Origin: Spirochaetales bacterium
Lineage (GTDB): Bacteria > Spirochaetota > Spirochaetia > JAGLYY01
Length of the DNA: 9,979 nt
Direction: 5' to 3'
NCBI GenBank assembly: GCA_023131935.1
Contig: JAGLYY010000250.1
Span: forward strand, 1 to 9,979
Part shown: positions 6,484 to 9,979 of the stretch, piece after piece
Numbering within the stretch: position 1 is the first letter of the stretch
How the letters are laid out: each line of letters opens with the position of its first letter
Translations under genes and position numbers: made by a program
The notes under the pieces: model-generated
Told to the model about the DNA's origin: nothing
Database searches by the model: none
The model's input: the letters and a program-made list of their open reading frames with translations, nothing else

Positions 6484-7113
6484 TCATTTTCTGATCAAGA
6501 GAAGATGTCTCTCCTCCTCAAGGAAAGGAACTTCCAGGGGCAGGATCTCCCCCTTCCCAACCATCAACCCCCGTTTCTGCAGCTCCTCAAGTTCTCCCTT
6601 TACGACAGCCATTTTACCTTTATAAGCCACAATCAATCCCCCATCGGTACACCGCTGCTCAAGGGGCATGTACCAATCCAAAAGGTTCCGGAAGGCACGA
6701 AATACAATGATATTAAAGGTCTCTCTGACCCCTTTCAGATCGACTTCAAGGATATTTACCCGCTCCTTAAGGCCTAGCAGGGCAATTACATTCCGGAGGA
6801 ACCCGGCCCTGCGCCCGGACCGCTCAATAAGGGTAAGATGAAAGCGGGGAAGAAAAATAATAAGGGGAATACCGGGAAGCCCTGCCCCGCTCCCGATATC
6901 AGCAATCTTCCCGGGGGGCTCTTCATTGAGGACCGGAAAGGCCGCAAGGCTATCAAAAACATGCCGGACAAGGAAATCCTCTCCTGAGGCAGCTGTCAAT
7001 CGGTAATCGGGATTCCAGCGTTCGACTTCCCGGACATAGGTTTCAAGGGAATGGAGCTGTTCTTCCGTCCAGGGGATGCGAAGCGCCTTTAGCCCCTCCT
7101 GCAGAGTGATCAT
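6484..7113 (-). CDS. rsmG: 16S rRNA (guanine-527-N7)-methyltransferase RsmG
   Basis: 209 residues, the usual length for RsmG (GidB). It methylates N7 of G527 in 16S rRNA using S-adenosylmethionine, in the cytoplasm. The SAM-binding loop is at 71-83 (ADIGSGAGLPGIP), preceded by the family's HVFDSL at 51-56 and the N-terminal ERWNPDYRLTA (31-41). The FRAFRNL and YKGK segments (138-144 and 164-167) match the later conserved regions. The ATG overlaps the mnmG stop as ATGA, and AAAAGGG lies a few bases upstream inside mnmG, so it is the third gene of the mnmE-mnmG-rsmG operon. It ends 23 bases from the convergent TPR gene, with no obvious terminator between them. Loss of RsmG in other bacteria gives low-level streptomycin resistance. 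Confidence 0.96.
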   Translation of the reverse strand: MITLQEGLKALRIPWTEEQLHSLETYVREVERWNPDYRLTAASGEDFLVRHVFDSLAAFPVLNEEPPGKIADIGSGAGLPGIPLIIFLPRFHLTLIERSGRRAGFLRNVIALLGLKERVNILEVDLKGVRETFNIIVFRAFRNLLDWYMPLEQRCTDGGLIVAYKGKMAVVKGELEELQKRGLMVGKGEILPLEVPFLEEERHLLLIRK

Positions 7114-8981
7114 CCCGGTACCCTTTTTCTTCCAAGAAAGACCATGAGAATTGCAATATCAGAATTTCGTACTCCCGAGATCCGGGATGCCTGTCCGACA
7201 GACAATGGACGGATCTCTCTTAATTTCTCCCTTGACTCGGAGGAGATCCCTTCGAGGGTATCGTAGTCAAAATCATCAGGGATCCTGACCTTCTCCATTT
7301 TCTGGAACCGGCATATCTGCCGCTCCTGTCTTTGGATATACCCTTCATATTTCACATCGAGCTCTGCCTGAGTTAAAACATGATGGTGGGCTTCTTCAAG
7401 TTCCGGCAGGATTGCGGTAAAATCACTAATATGTATCTCCGGAATCTTTATAATCTGAATGAGAGATTTCCCGATCTGCTTAGTCCCAATCTGTTTATGA
7501 AAGTCTCCACCAATAGCGGAGAGGTCCCTCTCTTTCAGCGTGCGTTTCCTTAATAGCTCTTTGACCTCCTCGATTTCACCGACCTTCCTTTCAAGCCGCT
7601 CCCTGGCTTCCTCAGACTGGAGGCCTGTCTCATATCCCTTGTTAAGGAGACGTTTATCCGCGCTGTCGTGACGCAGGGAAAGGCGGTATTCCGCCCTGCT
7701 GGTAAACATTCGGTAAGGTTCTTCGGTCCCGAGGGTTACAAGGTCATCAATGAGCACCCCCGTATAGGCTTCGGCCCTGGAGAGGATGAGGGGCTCCTTT
7801 CCCTGAAGGCTCCGGGCCGCGTTTATCCCTGCCATCAAGCCCTGACCGGCTGCCTCTTCATACCCGCTGGTTCCGTTTGTCTGCCCCGCGACATACAGTC
7901 CCCGGATCCGTTTCGTCTCGAGACTTGGATACAATTGCCTGGGGTCTAAAAAATCGTATTCAACAGCATACCCTGGACGCATCACCTCGACTCTCTCTAA
8001 TCCAGAGATAGTTCTGAGGAAATCGAGCTGGACTTCTTCGGGGAGAGATGAGGAAATCCCGTTCAGGTACATTTCCTCACTTTCAAAGCCCTCGGGCTCC
8101 ACAAAAATCTGATGCCGGCTCCGTTCAGGGAACTTGACAACTTTGTCTTCCAGACTTGGACAATAGCGGGGACCTACTCCCTCGATTGTTCCGGAATAGA
8201 GGGGGGATCTATCCATGTTTTTCCGGATCACCTCATGGGTCCTGTCATTTGTATAGGTGATGTAACAGGAAACCTGGGGTCGATTGATGGTGTCATTGGA
8301 AAAGGAGAAGGGAAGTGCCTCCTCATCTCCCGGCTGTTCCTCCATCTTTGAAAGATCGAGAGAACTCCGCGCGACTCTTGCGGGGGTCCCTGTTTTCATC
8401 CGGCCCAGCCTGAACCCCATCCGACGGAGGTTTGTCCCGAGACCGATGGCCGCCGGTTCCCCAAGACGTCCCGAGAAGGTGGAATATTCACCGATAAAAA
8501 TCTTCCCCTCCATGAAGGTCCCGGTGGTCAGGACCACCCGCTTTGCTGTGTACCGACTGCCCCGTTCGGTGATCACCCCCCGGATTTCCGTGCCTTCAGT
8601 ATTCAGGAGCAGATCAATGACGGTATCCTGAAAAACAAAGAGGTTTTCCTGCTTTTCCACCGTTTCTTTAGCAAGCTGATTATAAAGAAACTTATCCGCC
8701 TGGGCCCTTGGTGCCTGAACAGCGGGGCCCCGTCTGCGGTTTAGGATTCGAAACTGAATCATCGTCGCGTCGATTAACTTTCCCATCTGTCCGCCGAGGG
8801 CATCAACCTCACGAACAATGTTGCCCTTGGACAGCCCTCCGATAGCGGGATTGCAGGATAGTCGTCCGATGGCATCGAGGCTCTGGGTAATGAGCAGGGT
8901 CCTGAAACCAATCCTGGCTGTTGCCAGGGAACCTTCGATTCCCGCGTGGCCGCCGCCAATCACTATCGCGTCAAAATCCAT
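7110..8981 (-). CDS. mnmG: tRNA uridine-5-carboxymethylaminomethyl modification enzyme MnmG
   Basis: 623 residues from ATG 8979-8981, normal for MnmG (GidA). With MnmE it installs the carboxymethylaminomethyl group on U34 of tRNAs, using FAD, NADH and methylene-tetrahydrofolate. The FAD-binding Rossmann motif is at 9-16 (GGGHAGIE). Both conserved catalytic-region cysteines are present: Cys43 in CNPAIGG and Cys274 in GPRYCPS. Also visible are RGPAVQAPRAQADK (84-97), GTEEPYRMFTSRAEYRL and the C-terminal segment that contacts MnmE. The open frame starts at TTG 9011, but this overlaps the mnmE end and lacks family support. AGGAG overlaps the mnmE stop at 8993-8997, eleven bases from the ATG, a little far. 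The gap to mnmE is 14 bases. Nothing looks damaged. Confidence 0.97.
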   Translation of the reverse strand: MDFDAIVIGGGHAGIEGSLATARIGFRTLLITQSLDAIGRLSCNPAIGGLSKGNIVREVDALGGQMGKLIDATMIQFRILNRRRGPAVQAPRAQADKFLYNQLAKETVEKQENLFVFQDTVIDLLLNTEGTEIRGVITERGSRYTAKRVVLTTGTFMEGKIFIGEYSTFSGRLGEPAAIGLGTNLRRMGFRLGRMKTGTPARVARSSLDLSKMEEQPGDEEALPFSFSNDTINRPQVSCYITYTNDRTHEVIRKNMDRSPLYSGTIEGVGPRYCPSLEDKVVKFPERSRHQIFVEPEGFESEEMYLNGISSSLPEEVQLDFLRTISGLERVEVMRPGYAVEYDFLDPRQLYPSLETKRIRGLYVAGQTNGTSGYEEAAGQGLMAGINAARSLQGKEPLILSRAEAYTGVLIDDLVTLGTEEPYRMFTSRAEYRLSLRHDSADKRLLNKGYETGLQSEEARERLERKVGEIEEVKELLRKRTLKERDLSAIGGDFHKQIGTKQIGKSLIQIIKIPEIHISDFTAILPELEEAHHHVLTQAELDVKYEGYIQRQERQICRFQKMEKVRIPDDFDYDTLEGISSESREKLREIRPLSVGQASRISGVRNSDIAILMVFLGRKRVPG

Positions 8982-8995
8982 GTCCTGGTTAACTC

Positions 8996-9979
8996 CTACT
9001 TTCCGACACAAAAATTACCAAACATGGTGTTCAGTATATCCGCGGAGGTTACCTCCCCGGTGATCTCCCCAAGGGCATCGAGAGCATCTTTCACATCCAG
9101 AGCCACAGCGTCAATTGGCACTCCCAACCCAAGGCCCTGATCGACAAGGGCAAGAGCTTCTACAGCTTTTTCAAGAAGGTCCTTTTGTCTGCCCGAATCA
9201 ATAACCGCACCGCTATCCGGGGCAGCGGTTCCCAGCAGCCTGTTCCCAATCTCCTCTTCAAGAAGATGGAAACCCTGTCCCGACAGAACACTTACCGGAA
9301 TAAATCCTTCCGGCGCCGGGGCACTGCCCTCCAGGTCGGTCTTGTTCCAGATACCGATACAATTGTGGTTCTTCAGGTACTCCCGGTCTTCATCCACCAG
9401 CCCTTCACAGGAATCCACAAGATAGAGAACAAGTTGAGCGGTTTGGATTATCTGACCGCTCCTTCGAATCCCCTCAACCTCAACCGGGTGTTCTGATTCC
9501 CGCAGCCCCGCGGTATCGTAAAGGCTGACAGGTATTCCCCGGATGGTTACCCAGGATTCAATGTAGTCCCGGGTGGTACCATGGATATCAGATACGATCG
9601 ATCGGTCCTCCTTAAGAAAAAGGTTGAAAAGACTCGATTTTCCCGAATTTGTACGGCCAGCCAGAGCAACCCGTACCCCTTCCTGGAAAATTCTACCTAT
9701 TCTGTAAGTTTGAAGGAGTTCTTCCAACTTATTTTTCGCGGCATACAGGGATTCGGTTTCCATGGGGATTCCCGAGTCCTCCTCATCCTCCGGATAATCA
9801 AGTTGTATCGCCAGAGAGCTCATGAACCGGGTAAGCGTTTCCTTAGCGGTGTTGATCCGTTCTTCGATGGAGCCGCTTAACCGGTGGAGAGCAAGGGTGT
9901 GTGCCCGCCGGGATTTTGAGGTTACAATTTCATTCACCGCTTCCGCCCGGGTAAGGTCCATCTTTCTATTGAGAAATGC
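8996..9979 (-). CDS. mnmE: tRNA modification GTPase MnmE, N-terminus beyond window
   Basis: Partial: 327 residues are visible, open to the right edge; roughly the first 110-120 (the folate-binding domain) are missing. The visible part starts AFLNRKMDLTRAEAV, matching the family's conserved AFLNGKLDLTQAEA, so the Met within it is not the start. The G domain is complete; counted from that Met: P-loop GRTNSGKSS (102-110), GTTRD (127-131), DTAG (149-152), NKTD (206-209). The protein ends in FCVGK, the invariant C-terminal motif whose Cys is needed for tRNA modification. It is the GTPase partner of MnmG, encoded just downstream. The promoter must lie outside the window or further upstream. Confidence 0.97.
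   Translation of the reverse strand, partial: AFLNRKMDLTRAEAVNEIVTSKSRRAHTLALHRLSGSIEERINTAKETLTRFMSSLAIQLDYPEDEEDSGIPMETESLYAAKNKLEELLQTYRIGRIFQEGVRVALAGRTNSGKSSLFNLFLKEDRSIVSDIHGTTRDYIESWVTIRGIPVSLYDTAGLRESEHPVEVEGIRRSGQIIQTAQLVLYLVDSCEGLVDEDREYLKNHNCIGIWNKTDLEGSAPAPEGFIPVSVLSGQGFHLLEEEIGNRLLGTAAPDSGAVIDSGRQKDLLEKAVEALALVDQGLGLGVPIDAVALDVKDALDALGEITGEVTSADILNTMFGNFCVGK

Overview
The window looks like a chromosomal segment of a spirochaete (inferred from the protein types and the gene mix, not proven). Nearly everything is on the minus strand; one TPR gene runs on the plus strand. A moderately GC-rich, well-packed core (about 1936-9979) adjoins an AT-rich accessory stretch (about 314-1930).

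Layout from the left. At 1-313 is the start of a small coiled-coil lipoprotein gene running off the window edge. From 314 to 1935 is an AT-rich patch with a complete HepT/MntA toxin-antitoxin pair (584-1221), a decayed GNAT acetyltransferase (1416-1822) with a diagnosable one-base frameshift, and two short open remnants without clear identity. At 1936-4122 is a lipoprotein-like soluble lytic transglycosylase (Slt70 type). It slightly overlaps an unusual membrane protein gene (4097-4972) whose product joins an Hsp70 substrate-binding-like domain, one membrane span and a C-terminal LysM domain. Divergently, at 5081-6460, is a membrane-anchored TPR protein ending in a domain that resembles an Mrr-type PD-(D/E)XK nuclease but lacks the catalytic lysine. 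The two divergent transcription units share a 108-bp region with two back-to-back TTGACA -35 boxes.

At 6484-9979 lies the conserved run mnmE (N-terminus beyond the right edge), mnmG, rsmG, with a 14-nt gap and then an ATGA overlap. MnmE and MnmG together modify the wobble uridine of certain tRNAs; RsmG methylates 16S rRNA.

The most interesting part is the divergent locus 1936-6460. A peptidoglycan-cutting enzyme, a peptidoglycan-binding membrane protein with a predicted cytoplasmic Hsp70-like domain, and a cytoplasm-facing TPR/dead-nuclease protein sit together and share a control region. I infer a link between cytoplasm and cell wall. Several starts were set by ribosome-binding sites or promoters and are shorter than the longest open frames.
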